This document shows, piece by piece, positions 17,235 to 26,912 of a DNA stretch of 64,000 bases (position 1 is its first letter; each line of letters starts with the position of its first letter). The notes under the pieces were generated by a model that saw only the letters and a program-made list of their open reading frames with translations, searched no databases and had not been told where the DNA came from. This stretch comes from Streptomyces coelicoflavus (lineage in GTDB: Bacteria; Actinomycetota; Actinomycetes; Streptomycetales; Streptomycetaceae). The stretch spans positions 248,001-312,000 of the forward strand of contig NZ_BEWB01000014.1 in assembly GCF_003112555.1 (NCBI RefSeq). Direction: 5' to 3'. The translations under genes were made by a program, and so were the position numbers.

Positions 17235-17594
17235 ATGGCTGTACGGGTCGCGTACCGGAGGATCTACGACGATCCCACACCGCAGGACGGCAAGCGGGTG
17301 CTCGTCGACCGCCTGTGGCCCCGCGGCGTGAGCAAGGAGAAGGCCGGTCTGGACGAGTGGCTGCGCGACGTCGCCCCGTCGGCCGATCTGCGCCGCTGGT
17401 ACCACCACGACCCCCAGCGCTACGAGGAGTTCCGGCGCCGCTACCACGCCGAACTGGAGGACTCCGACCACCAGGACCCCCTGCGGCGGCTGCGGGACCT
17501 GTCGGCGCACGCCAAGGTCACCCTGCTGACGGCGACCAAGGACGTGGACCACAGCGGGGCCGCCGCCCTGGCCGAGTGGCTGGACGGGGCCTGA
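17235..17594 (+). CDS. DUF488 family protein
   Basis: The 119-residue product is a complete DUF488 domain: VAYRRIYDDP, RVLVDRLWPRGVSKE, LDEWLRDVAPSADLRRWYHHDP and LLTATKDVDHSGAAALAEWL. The RLWPRG and W-H-D segments are the conserved core. The biochemical role is not established. It stands alone between the STAS gene and the convergent pntB. Confidence 0.85.
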   Translation: MAVRVAYRRIYDDPTPQDGKRVLVDRLWPRGVSKEKAGLDEWLRDVAPSADLRRWYHHDPQRYEEFRRRYHAELEDSDHQDPLRRLRDLSAHAKVTLLTATKDVDHSGAAALAEWLDGA

Positions 17595-17663
17595 CGGGAG
17601 CCCGCGCCCACCCGCCCGCGAGGCCATCGCCCCGCCGGGCGCCGGCCCCCAGGACGGGTGATC

Positions 17664-19124
17664 TCACCGCACCGCTGTCGCCCCCTGCGCGGCCTCCGCC
17701 GCCCCCGGCCCGGTCATCGCGTCGAGCGCCTGGAGGATCCCCTCGACGCTCTGCCTGGCGTCGCCGAAGAGCATGCTGCTGTTCTCCCGGAAGAACAACG
17801 GATTCTGCACGCCCGCGTAGCCGGAGGCCATCGAGCGCTTGAAGACGACGACCTGCTCCGCCTCCCACACCCGCAGCACGGGCATGCCCGCGATCGGACT
17901 GGCGGGGTCCTCGGTCGCCGAGGGATTGACCGTGTCGTTCGCACCGATGACCAGCACGACCGACGTGCCGGCGAAGTCGTCGTTGATCTCGTCCATCTCC
18001 AGCACGATGTCGTACGGCACCTTCGCCTCGGCGAGGAGCACGTTCATGTGCCCGGGCAGCCGCCCGGCGACCGGGTGGACGCCGAAGCGCACCTCGGTCC
18101 CGCGCTCGCGCAGCCGTCGCGTCAGCTCCGCGACCGGGTGCTGTGCCTGCGCCACGGCCATGCCGTAGCCGGGGGTGATCACCACGGACCGGGCCCGCGC
18201 GAGCAGTTCGGCCGCCTCGTGCGCCCGTACCTCGCGGTGCTCGCCCTGCTCCTCGTCGCCGCCCGGCGGGGCCTCGATGCCGAAGCCGCCGGCGATGACG
18301 GAGAGGAAGGAACGGTTCATGGCCTGGCACATGATGTAGCTCAGATACGCACCGGAGGACCCGACCAGCGCCCCGGTGACGATGAGCAGGTTGTTGTCCA
18401 GCAGGAACCCGGCGGCCGCCGCGGCCCAGCCGGAGTAGCTGTTGAGCATCGAGACGACGACGGGCATGTCGCCGCCGCCGATGGAGGCCACCAGGTGCCA
18501 GCCCAGGGCGAGCGCCAGGACCGTGACCGCCACCATCAGCGGGAGGTTCGGACTGAGCGTGAACCAGACCGTCAGCACCGCGAACACGCCCAGCGCCCCC
18601 AGGTTGAGGGCGTTCTTCCCGGGCAGCATCAGGGGCCGGGACCTGATCCGCGCGGACAGCTTCAGATACGCGACCACGGAACCGGTGAAGGTGACCGCGC
18701 CGATGAAGACGCCGATGAACACCTCGGCGTGGTGGATGCCGACGAGGTCGGCGGCGATCCGGCCCGTCGAGCCGTGGGCCTCGACCTCGAGGTAGCTGTT
18801 CCAGCCGACCAGGACGGCCGCGAGACCGACGAAGCTGTGCAGCACCGCGATCAGCTCGGGCATCTGCGTCATCTCCACGCGCCGCGCCCGCCACAGTCCC
18901 AACGCGGCGCCGATCACCGTGGCGAGCAGGATCAACGCGACCGGACCGGCGGAGACGCTCCGCGCCGCGACCACGACGGTGGCGGCCAGGGCGAGTGCCA
19001 TGCCGGCGATGCCGTAGACGACGCCGGCGCGTGACGTGCGGTGCCGGGACAGACCGGCCAGGCTGAGGACGAACAGCAGGGCCGCGACCAGGTCGGCGGC
19101 GCGGGAGGCGGTCATGGACGTCAT
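17664..19124 (-). CDS. pntB: NAD(P) transhydrogenase subunit beta
   Basis: The 486-residue PntB has about nine membrane helices in residues 1-270 (domain II part) and the soluble NADP-binding domain III at the C-terminus, marked by ARSVVITPGYGMAVAQAQH, HPVAGRLPGHMNVLLAEAKVPYD, VLVIGANDTVNPSA and VFKRSMASGYAGVQNPLFF. It uses the proton gradient to reduce NADP with NADH. Its ATG overlaps the pntA stop as ATGA (19121-19124), so the two are translationally coupled. Length compares with 462 in E. coli. Confidence 0.95.
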   Translation of the reverse strand: MTSMTASRAADLVAALLFVLSLAGLSRHRTSRAGVVYGIAGMALALAATVVVAARSVSAGPVALILLATVIGAALGLWRARRVEMTQMPELIAVLHSFVGLAAVLVGWNSYLEVEAHGSTGRIAADLVGIHHAEVFIGVFIGAVTFTGSVVAYLKLSARIRSRPLMLPGKNALNLGALGVFAVLTVWFTLSPNLPLMVAVTVLALALGWHLVASIGGGDMPVVVSMLNSYSGWAAAAAGFLLDNNLLIVTGALVGSSGAYLSYIMCQAMNRSFLSVIAGGFGIEAPPGGDEEQGEHREVRAHEAAELLARARSVVITPGYGMAVAQAQHPVAELTRRLRERGTEVRFGVHPVAGRLPGHMNVLLAEAKVPYDIVLEMDEINDDFAGTSVVLVIGANDTVNPSATEDPASPIAGMPVLRVWEAEQVVVFKRSMASGYAGVQNPLFFRENSSMLFGDARQSVEGILQALDAMTGPGAAEAAQGATAVR

Positions 19125-20689
19125 CGGGACCCGCCTCTCGAGAACATGGACAGCATGCGGCGGGTGACGGCGAACCCTCCGAAGATGTTCACGCTCGTCA
19201 GCAGGATCGCCACGAAGGACAGCGCGGTGACGAGCGCGTTCTCGTGCCCGATCTGAAGGAGCGCACCGATCACCACGATCCCCGAGATGGCGTTGGTCAC
19301 CGACATCAGCGGGGTGTGCAGGGAGTGGTGGACCTTGCCGATGACGTAGTAGCCGATGACCACCGCCAGCGCGAACACCGTGAAGTTCTCCGCCAACTGG
19401 GCCGGGGCGAAGGCGACCAGCAGGAAGACCGCCGCCATGCCGAGGCCGATCAGTACGGAACGTCCCGCCGGGGTGAGCCGGGGCTTCGCGCTCACCCCGG
19501 CGGCGGGGGGCGCCGCCGGTGCGGTGGCGGGCGGGGCCGCCGACACGGGAACCGGTGGGGGAGGCCAGGTGACCGTGCCCGCCCGGACCACGGTCACGGT
19601 CCGCTGCACCACGTCGTCGAAGTCGATGAGGATCCGGCCGTCCTCGCCGGGGGTGAGGAGCCGGAGCAGGTTGACCAGATTGGTGCCGAAGAGCTGCGAC
19701 GCCTGGGCGGGCAGCCGGGACGCCAGGTCCGTGTAGCCGATGAGGGTCACACCGTTGTCGGTCACCACGCTCCGGCCCGCGACGGTCCCCTCGACGTTGC
19801 CGCCCTGGGCGGCGGCCATGTCGACGACGACACTGCCGGGCCGCATCGCCGCCACGTCGTCGGCGGTCAGCAGCCGCGGTGCCGGACGCCCGGGTATCAG
19901 CGCGGTGGTGACGACGACGTCCACGTCGCGGGCCTGCTCGTGGTAGAGCGCGGCCGCGGCCCGGTCGTAGTCGGCCGACGTCGCCCTGGCGTAGCCGTCG
20001 GCGCTCTCCTCCTGGACCACGTTCACCGCGAGGTACTCACCGCCCAGCGACCGCACCTGGTCGGCGACTTCGGGGCGGGGGTCGGTGGCGCGGACGATCG
20101 CGCCCAGACTGGACGCGGCCCCGATGGCGGCGAGCCCGGCGACACCGGCCCCGGCGACGAGTACCTTCGCCGGCGGCACCTTGCCCGCCGCGGTGACCTG
20201 CCCGGTGAAGAAGCGTCCGAAGGCGTGCGCGGCCTCGATCACCGCCCGGTACCCGGCGATGTTCGCCATGGAGCTGAGCACGTCCATCGACTGGGCCCGC
20301 GAGATCCGCGGCACCGCGTCCAGGGCGAGCACGGTGACGCCACGTGCGGCCAGCGCCTCCAGCAACTCGGGCCGCTGCGCGGGCGCGACGAGCGCCACCA
20401 GCGTCGTCCCGGCGCGCAGTTCGGCGATCTCCTCGTCGGTCGGCGCGTTGACCTTCAGTACGACATCCGCTGCCCAGGCCCCGCCGACGCTCGCCCCCGC
20501 CTCGGAGTAGGCCTCGTCGCCGAAGCCGGAGGCGGCGCCGGCCCCCGGCTCGACGACGACCTCGTAACCGAGGCCGAGCAGCAGGCGCACCGTCGAGGGC
20601 GTCGCGGCGACGCGGGTCTCCCCGGGCAGGGACTCGGCGACGACGCCGACGCGTTGCGGTGGTTGGTGAGCGGCTTGGTGTCCAGTCAT
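19121..20689 (-). CDS. pntA: NAD(P) transhydrogenase subunit alpha (fused alpha1-alpha2)
   Basis: At 522 residues this is the long PntA form. Domain I binds NAD(H): GVVAESLPGETRVAATP, RISRAQSMDVLSSMANIAGYRAV and VLVAGAGVAGLAAIGAASSLGA. After a Pro/Ala linker near residue 390-415 come four membrane helices of domain II (SVLIGLGMAAVFLLVAFAPAQL to VNIFGGFAVTRRML). Many actinobacteria split these parts into two genes; here they are one. ATG 20689 is the start. It forms an operon with pntB and supplies NADPH. Confidence 0.95.
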   Translation of the reverse strand: MTGHQAAHQPPQRVGVVAESLPGETRVAATPSTVRLLLGLGYEVVVEPGAGAASGFGDEAYSEAGASVGGAWAADVVLKVNAPTDEEIAELRAGTTLVALVAPAQRPELLEALAARGVTVLALDAVPRISRAQSMDVLSSMANIAGYRAVIEAAHAFGRFFTGQVTAAGKVPPAKVLVAGAGVAGLAAIGAASSLGAIVRATDPRPEVADQVRSLGGEYLAVNVVQEESADGYARATSADYDRAAAALYHEQARDVDVVVTTALIPGRPAPRLLTADDVAAMRPGSVVVDMAAAQGGNVEGTVAGRSVVTDNGVTLIGYTDLASRLPAQASQLFGTNLVNLLRLLTPGEDGRILIDFDDVVQRTVTVVRAGTVTWPPPPVPVSAAPPATAPAAPPAAGVSAKPRLTPAGRSVLIGLGMAAVFLLVAFAPAQLAENFTVFALAVVIGYYVIGKVHHSLHTPLMSVTNAISGIVVIGALLQIGHENALVTALSFVAILLTSVNIFGGFAVTRRMLSMFSRGGSR

Positions 20690-20760
20690 GTCCAGTCTCT
20701 CGTCGAGGCGTTGTTGCCCGGTTCCGTACCCAGACGAGAGCGGCGGGCACCGGAAACGCC

Positions 20761-21441
20761 TCAGGCGAGTCTGGCGGCCACGGCGTCGAGGACCCACTCC
20801 AGTCCGGTCGCGAAGGACTCCTCGGCGTCCACGTGCGTGCCGTCGTACACGGCCTTCGCCAGCGCCGGAAAGCGGCCCGTGGCCAGCATGCGCGTCACGT
20901 GCGGACCGCGCGCCCGCTGCCACTCGCTCTTGGACAGGCCGGTGGCGCGCTCGGCCCGCAGATCCGTGACCTCGCGCCTGATCGCGCCGGTGAAGTAGGC
21001 GCTGACCGTTTCCACGGCGCGCATGACGGTGTCGATGTCGGCGAGTCCGTCGAGGGCGGCCAGCGTGGACTCGGACACGGCCAGGCCGTTCGGGCCGAGC
21101 GCGGGGCGGCCGCCGAGCAGGTCGGCCAGCCATTCGTGGCGGAGCGCCGACCGCCTGGTGCGGTGGGCGAGGACGCGCAGCGCCTCCCGCCAGTCGGCGG
21201 GCTGTTCCCCGGGGAGGATCTCGGCGTAGACCGCGTCCACCATGAGGTCGAACAGTTCGTCCTTGGTCGAGATGTATCCGTACAGCCGCATCGGACCGGC
21301 GTCCAGCCGGGCGGCGACCTTGCGCAGGGAGACCGCGGTCAGGCCGCCCTCGTCGGCGAGCGCGACGGCGGCGGCGACGATCCGCTCCCGGTCGAGCGGA
21401 ACGGGGCGATTCGGCGGCTCGGGCCGGTCCCACACAGTCAT
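20761..21441 (-). CDS. TetR-family regulator with tetracycline-repressor-like C-terminal domain
   Basis: The 226 residues start with a TetR helix-turn-helix (RERIVAAAVALADEGGLTAVSLRKVAARLDAGPMRLYGYISTKDELFDLMVDAVYAE), the type paired with the TetR_C_1 ligand domain. It is divergent from a TetX-like flavoprotein at 21509, and the gap holds two palindromes (21447-21504). This is the standard arrangement of a drug-responsive repressor and the enzyme it controls. Confidence 0.9.
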   Translation of the reverse strand: MTVWDRPEPPNRPVPLDRERIVAAAVALADEGGLTAVSLRKVAARLDAGPMRLYGYISTKDELFDLMVDAVYAEILPGEQPADWREALRVLAHRTRRSALRHEWLADLLGGRPALGPNGLAVSESTLAALDGLADIDTVMRAVETVSAYFTGAIRREVTDLRAERATGLSKSEWQRARGPHVTRMLATGRFPALAKAVYDGTHVDAEESFATGLEWVLDAVAARLA

Positions 21442-21446
21442 GATCA

Positions 21447-21504
21447 CACCGTACTGACCGCGCCGAACCGTTGCGATGCGTCGTACGGTGGAAATACAGT
21501 GTAT
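21447..21504. promoter_or_regulatory. Operator region of the TetR / flavoprotein divergent promoter
   Basis: Two inverted-repeat elements are seen: CACCGTAC (21447-21454) with GTACGGTG (21483-21490), and ATACAGTGTAT (21494-21504), whose inner TACAGTGTA resembles operators of TetR_C_1 regulators as I remember them. Both lie between the divergent starts at 21441 and 21509. Confidence 0.55.
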
Positions 21505-21508
21505 CGAC

Positions 21509-22630
21509 ATGAGACATCGTATCGCCGTGGTCGGCGGCGGCCCCGCCGGGCTGGCCTTCGCCCGCGTCCTGCACCGGCACGGCCACCCCGTCACCGTCCT
21601 CGAACGCGATCCTGCCCCCGACGCCCGACCGCCGGGCGGCTCGCTGGACCTGCACGAAGGGCTCGGCCAGCTCGCGCTGGCCAAGGCGGGGCTGCTGGCG
21701 GAGTTCCAGGCACTGTCCCGTCCGGAGGGCCAGGCCATGCGCATCCTGGACACCGACGGGACCGTCCTGCGCGACTGGCGGCCGGGTCCGGACGACCGGG
21801 CCAACCCCGAGATCGACCGCGGCCAGCTCCGCGACCTGCTGCTCGGCCCGCTGGACGTCCGCTGGGGCGAGGACGTGACGAGGGTGGAGCCGGTACCGCG
21901 GGGCGGAGTGCGGGTCCACTTCGCGGACGGACGGCAGGAGTCGTTCGACCTCGTGGTCGGTGCGGACGGCGCCTGGTCGCGGACCCGCCCGGCGGTCTCG
22001 GCCGTGACGCCGCACTACACGGGCGTCACCGCGGTCGAGACCTCCCTGGACGACGTCGACACCCGCCATCCCGGCCTCGCCCGGCTGACCGGCGACGGCT
22101 CCGTGGCCGTGTACGGGGCGAACCGGGCGCTCGTCGCCCAGCGCGGCAGCGGGGGCCACGTCAAGGTGTACGCCCAGTTCCGTGCGCCGCTCGACCGGCA
22201 CGCGGAACTGGACGGCGCCGACGCCGGGGCCGTGCGGTCGAGTCTGCTGGCCCTGTTCGACGGCTGGGCCGCTCCCGTCCTCGACCTCCTCCGCCACGGC
22301 ACGGCTTTCGTCCGCCGACCCCTCTACGCCCTGCCCGTGTCGCACACCTGGACCCACGTCCCCGGCGTGACGCTCCTGGGCGACGCCGCCCATCTGATGC
22401 CGCCGCTGGGGGCGGGCGCGAACCTCGCCCTGCTGGAGGGCGCCGAACTCGCCGAGGCCGTCGCCGCCGGCACCGACGACCTGGACGAGACCGTCCGCGC
22501 CTTCGAGGAGCGGATGTGGGCACGGGCCGGCAGGTGGGCGAGGTTCACGACGGCAGGGCTGGACCGCCTCGTGAGCCCGGACCCCGCGGAGGCCCTCGCC
22601 CTCTTCGACCAGGTCCAGCCCTCCGGGTGA
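21509..22630 (+). CDS. FAD-dependent monooxygenase, TetX-like
   Basis: ATG 21509 gives 373 residues with HRIAVVGGGPAGLAFARVLHRHG (FAD pyrophosphate site), DGAWSRTRPAV (DG motif) and LLGDAAHLMPPLGAGANLALLEGAELAEAV (GD motif). The last block is typical of the TetX / group A flavoprotein hydroxylase subset. It may inactivate a planar antibiotic or hydroxylate an aromatic metabolite; substrate is not visible. The divergent TetR gene probably represses it. An ATG at 21476 is in frame but would place the operator inside the gene. Confidence 0.85.
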   Translation: MRHRIAVVGGGPAGLAFARVLHRHGHPVTVLERDPAPDARPPGGSLDLHEGLGQLALAKAGLLAEFQALSRPEGQAMRILDTDGTVLRDWRPGPDDRANPEIDRGQLRDLLLGPLDVRWGEDVTRVEPVPRGGVRVHFADGRQESFDLVVGADGAWSRTRPAVSAVTPHYTGVTAVETSLDDVDTRHPGLARLTGDGSVAVYGANRALVAQRGSGGHVKVYAQFRAPLDRHAELDGADAGAVRSSLLALFDGWAAPVLDLLRHGTAFVRRPLYALPVSHTWTHVPGVTLLGDAAHLMPPLGAGANLALLEGAELAEAVAAGTDDLDETVRAFEERMWARAGRWARFTTAGLDRLVSPDPAEALALFDQVQPSG

Positions 22631-22654
22631 GCAGCGGCCCGCGCCGCTCACCCG
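22624..22654. terminator. Convergent hairpin overlapping the flavoprotein stop codon
   Basis: CGGGTGA pairs with TCACCCG, then GCGGC with GCCGC after a three-base bulge. It lies between the convergent flavoprotein genes ending at 22630 and 22661 and may stop both transcripts. Confidence 0.55.
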
Positions 22655-22660
22655 GTCCCG

Positions 22661-24133
<1,473 letters not shown>

Positions 24134-24146
24134 GGGTGTTGCCTTT

Positions 24147-24184
24147 CGGGAGTGCCTTGGTGTCGAGGCGCTCCCGGCGACACC
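24147..24184 (-). promoter_or_regulatory. Mutually exclusive hairpins between leader ORF and rifampin-monooxygenase-like gene
   Basis: Reading the minus strand, stem A pairs GGTGTCG (24184-24178) with CGACACC (24165-24159). Stem B pairs CGGGAGCGCCT (24176-24166) with AGGCACTCCCG (24157-24147), eleven bases with one C.A mismatch. The left arm of B lies in the loop of A and the right arm of A lies in the loop of B, so only one can form. Stem B ends directly before GAAAGG, the likely ribosome site of the gene at 24133. This is the geometry of an attenuator or translational switch. Confidence 0.7.
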
Positions 24185-24188
24185 TGTG

Positions 24189-24242
24189 TCAGTCGCCGGC
24201 CATGACGGGAAGGGGGAGCACCCACGTCGATACAGCGTTCAT
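24189..24242 (-). CDS. 17-residue leader peptide upstream of the flavoprotein gene
   Basis: The reading frame ATG 24242 to TGA 24189 encodes MNAVSTWVLPLPVMAGD. It has an exceptionally strong ribosome site, GAGGAGGTGA (24257-24248), five bases from the ATG. The stop codon ends five bases before stem A of the downstream switch. A possible -10 element TAGCTT lies at 24285-24280. The position, length and strong initiation signal point to a cis-acting leader rather than a functional small protein; a ribosome stalled on it would decide which hairpin forms. Confidence 0.65.
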   Translation of the reverse strand: MNAVSTWVLPLPVMAGD

Positions 24243-24493
24243 GGGTCTCACCTCCTCGGGCGGTGTCACGGTCCGCTGAAAGCTACAAGCGCGCATGTCA
24301 CCGCGTCCACTCCTTTTCCGCGGCACGACCGCGACGACCGCGAGGGCCGTGACGACGGCGACGACGGCGATGGCCGCGACGACCACGACGACCGGATGCC
24401 CTCCCTTCGCCGGGGCCGATGACTTCCGGGCCCGGCACCGGTCGTATCCAGTGGGAAACACGCAGGCGCGCCCACCGAAGGAGGTACGGACCG
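24243..24493. other. Divergent promoter region between leader ORF and DHFR-like gene
   Basis: It holds the leader ribosome site and putative -10 element on the minus strand and an AAGGAGGT ribosome site (24478-24485) on the plus strand. A GAC-rich simple-sequence stretch at about 24329-24400 fills the middle. I see no further gene I would support. Confidence 0.5.
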
Positions 24494-25060
24494 ATGGCAG
24501 GACTCATGGTCGACTTCATCATCTCGCTCGACGGGTACGCGGCCGCGGACGGCTGGCCCGGTTTCTGGGGCATGGAGGGACCCGAATATCTCGCCTGGCT
24601 CGACGGGGACGCCGAGAAGCGGCACACCAGCCTCATGGGGGCCACGACCTACCGGCTGATGTCCGGGTTCGCCGCCGAGATGCCCGGTGAGCCCGGCTTC
24701 GCCGAGCTGACCGCGATGCCCAAGGTGGTGTTCTCCTCGACCCTTCGGGCGCCGTTGACCTGGGGCAACACGGAACTGGTGAACGGTGACCCGGTCTCGG
24801 CCGTGCGGGACATGAAACGCCGGGGGACGCGGCCTCTGCGCACCCTCGGCAGTCTCACCCTGTGCCGGTCGCTGCTCCGTGCCGGTCTGGTCGACCGCTT
24901 CCGCGTGGTGGTCTTCCCGGTCATCACCGGCGCGACCGGCAAGGAAAGGATCTTCGACGAGTACCCGGACGTCACCCTCGACCTGGTCGAGAGCCGCACC
25001 TTCGACGGCCGGCTCCAGCTGCTGGAGTACGTCCCCACGGTCCTGGAGGGACGGCCCTAG
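24494..25060 (+). CDS. Dihydrofolate-reductase/RibD-C-like oxidoreductase
   Basis: ATG 24494 sits eight bases after the near-perfect site AAGGAGGT. The 188 residues have the RibD C-terminal/DHFR-like fold: VDFIISLDGYAAADG, LMGATTYRLM, MPKVVFSSTL, and LGSLTLCRSLLRAGLVDRFRVVVFPVITG. This group, often called YyaP/YwjB-like, binds NADPH, but the reaction is usually unknown and it is not the essential FolA. It is divergent from the leader-controlled flavoprotein gene and convergent with a TetR gene. Confidence 0.87.
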   Translation: MAGLMVDFIISLDGYAAADGWPGFWGMEGPEYLAWLDGDAEKRHTSLMGATTYRLMSGFAAEMPGEPGFAELTAMPKVVFSSTLRAPLTWGNTELVNGDPVSAVRDMKRRGTRPLRTLGSLTLCRSLLRAGLVDRFRVVVFPVITGATGKERIFDEYPDVTLDLVESRTFDGRLQLLEYVPTVLEGRP

Positions 25061-25081
25061 GCCGACGGCGCTCCGGGCCGC

Positions 25082-25648
25082 TCACGTCGCGGTGAGGGCG
25101 GCCCGCAGCTGGTCGGTCACCGTGTCCAGGCACTCGGCGAAACCGACACGACCCTCGGCGTCGATCCAGCGCCGGAGGGCGGTGCCGAAGGCCACGGTGG
25201 CGAGCTGCGCGACGAGTTCGGCCGTCTCGGCCTCCACCCGCCTCTGGACCAGGGCGTCGCGGATCGCCCGGGTGACCGCGGCTCCCTTGGTCCGTTCGCG
25301 CTCCTGCAGTTCCGGACTGGCGTCGATGACCGCCCGGCGCTCCGCCGCACCCTGCACCTGCTCGACGAGCCGGGTGCCGACCAGGGCGAGCGCGTCGAGG
25401 GCCGCGGTCAGCGGCGCCGCGTCGGGGTCTGCCGCCAGGACGGCGTCCGCCAGTGCCGGGGGCAGGTGCTCCGAGCCGCCGAACAGGACCTCGCGCTTGT
25501 CGGGGAAGTAGCGGAAGTAGGAGCGCCGGGTGAGTCCGGCCCGCTCGGCGATGTCGGTCACGGTCACGTTGTCGTAGCCGCGCTCCAGGTAGAGCTCGAG
25601 AGCCGCCCGCTTCAGGCGCTGCTCCGCACCCGGATCCCACCTTGCCAT
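25082..25648 (-). CDS. TetR-family transcriptional regulator
   Basis: The 188-residue protein has a typical N-terminal TetR DNA-binding domain (RLKRAALELYLERGYDNVTVTDIAERAGLTRRSYFRYFPDKREVLF). Its C-terminal half is all-helical and gives no ligand clue. It is divergent from the saccharopine-dehydrogenase-like gene starting at 25767, with palindromes between, so it probably represses that gene and itself. Confidence 0.9.
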   Translation of the reverse strand: MARWDPGAEQRLKRAALELYLERGYDNVTVTDIAERAGLTRRSYFRYFPDKREVLFGGSEHLPPALADAVLAADPDAAPLTAALDALALVGTRLVEQVQGAAERRAVIDASPELQERERTKGAAVTRAIRDALVQRRVEAETAELVAQLATVAFGTALRRWIDAEGRVGFAECLDTVTDQLRAALTAT

Positions 25649-25676
25649 GGGGACGACCCTAACAGGTGATGTCTCG

Positions 25677-25724
25677 CTGTGTCGTCAGTGCTAGCCTGTA
25701 GTCATGACACAGAGTGTTATCACT
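25677..25724. promoter_or_regulatory. Palindromic operators between TetR and saccharopine-dehydrogenase-like genes
   Basis: CTGTGTC (25677-25683) is inverted as GACACAG (25706-25712), and AGTG-TTAT-CACT (25713-25724) is a compact palindrome immediately after. The second shares GTGTTATCAC with the YceI operator at 13108-13125. Their position argues that the plus-strand gene starts at 25767, not at the upstream ATG 25704. Confidence 0.5.
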
Positions 25725-25766
25725 GGGGTTCCGCCCGGTGCGGCACGGAGCAGGCAGGGATACGAC

Positions 25767-26894
25767 ATGAGCGAGACCAGCAGGACCGGCAGGGCCGACG
25801 GGACGGCGGACGGGGACAGTCCGGACGGCGAGGTGTGGATCGTCGGGGCGACCGGCCGTGTGGGCCGGGGCGTGGCGGCGCGGCTGGCCGCGCAGGGGCT
25901 GAGGGTGGTCCCGGTCGGCCGCAGCAGGGAGCGGATGAGGGCGGCCGGTGCCGAGGCCGGGCTGCCCCCGGATGTCAGGACGGTCGTCGCCGACTCGGCG
26001 GAGCGGATCGCGGACGAGGTCGTCCGGGAGCGTCCGCGCGTGGTGGTGAACACGATGGGCGCCTACGCCGCCACGGCACCGGTGATCGCCCGTGCCTGCG
26101 TGTCGGTCGGCGGCCACTACGTCGACCAGGCCAACGACGTGGCCGCCGTGCAGGGGCTGCTCGCCCTGCACGACGAAGCCGCGCGGGCGGGCAGCACCCT
26201 GGTCACCGGCGCCGGCTTCGGCGTGCTGGCGACGGAGGCGGTGGTGGCGAAGCTGTGCGAGGAGCGGCCCGCGCCGCACCGGGTGAGGGTCGACTCCGTG
26301 GCCTCGGTGGCCGTCGAGGCGGGTGCGCTCGGCGTCGCTCTCGCGACCGGCATCGTGGACACGCTCACCTCCGGCGGGCGGCGCTACGCCAACGGGCGGC
26401 TGGTGGCCTCGCGCCTGGGCGCCGACCCACGGCGACTCGTCTTCCCGGACGGGACGTCGGCCACGTCGGCGGGCGTCGCTTCCGGCGAGCTCCTCGCGGC
26501 GCGGGCGGCCAGCGGCGCACCGTTCGTCACCGCCGCCTCCAGCCTCGCGCCGGCCTCTCCGTTCCTGCGGGCGGTGCTCCCGCTGCTGGGCCGTCTGCTG
26601 TCCGTCCCGGCGCTGCGACGCCTCGCCGTCGACCGGCTCGGCCGGGTCACGGTCAAGGCCGCGCCCCGGCCGCGCGAGCACTCCTGGGGGCACGCCGTCG
26701 TGGAGTGGTCCGACGGCACCCGGCGCGAGGGGTGGCTCCGGGCCGGCGAGGGCATGGCCTTCACGACCGACGTCACCGCCACGGTCACCGGCCTGCTGGT
26801 CCGTGGCGCCGGCCGACCGGGATCCTGGACGCCGGCGGCCGCTTTCGGGCACGGCCTGGCGACCACCGCCGGCGGCACCTTCGTACTGGACTGA
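25767..26894 (+). CDS. Saccharopine-dehydrogenase-family NAD(P)-binding protein
   Basis: From ATG 25767 the 375-residue protein has a Rossmann fold starting VWIVGATGRVGRGVAARLAAQGLRVVPVGRS, then VVNTMGAYAATAPVIARACVSVGGHYVDQAND, the pattern of saccharopine-dehydrogenase-like / trans-acting enoyl reductase proteins. Members act on amino acids or lipid intermediates; substrate is unknown here. The gene is the probable target of the divergent TetR. Confidence 0.82.
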   Translation: MSETSRTGRADGTADGDSPDGEVWIVGATGRVGRGVAARLAAQGLRVVPVGRSRERMRAAGAEAGLPPDVRTVVADSAERIADEVVRERPRVVVNTMGAYAATAPVIARACVSVGGHYVDQANDVAAVQGLLALHDEAARAGSTLVTGAGFGVLATEAVVAKLCEERPAPHRVRVDSVASVAVEAGALGVALATGIVDTLTSGGRRYANGRLVASRLGADPRRLVFPDGTSATSAGVASGELLAARAASGAPFVTAASSLAPASPFLRAVLPLLGRLLSVPALRRLAVDRLGRVTVKAAPRPREHSWGHAVVEWSDGTRREGWLRAGEGMAFTTDVTATVTGLLVRGAGRPGSWTPAAAFGHGLATTAGGTFVLD

Positions 26895-26912
26895 CGGCAG
26901 GCCCCGACGCCC

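Noticed and set aside
24189..24461. 90-codon small membrane protein extending the leader frame upstream (VVVVVAAIAVVAVV segment)
   Set aside because: The hydrophobic run comes from a GAC-type simple repeat, there is no ribosome site at 24461, and the strong site lies at the internal ATG 24242.
25704..25766. Upstream ATG start for the saccharopine-dehydrogenase-like gene
   Set aside because: It would put the operator palindrome inside the coding region and add residues not like the family.
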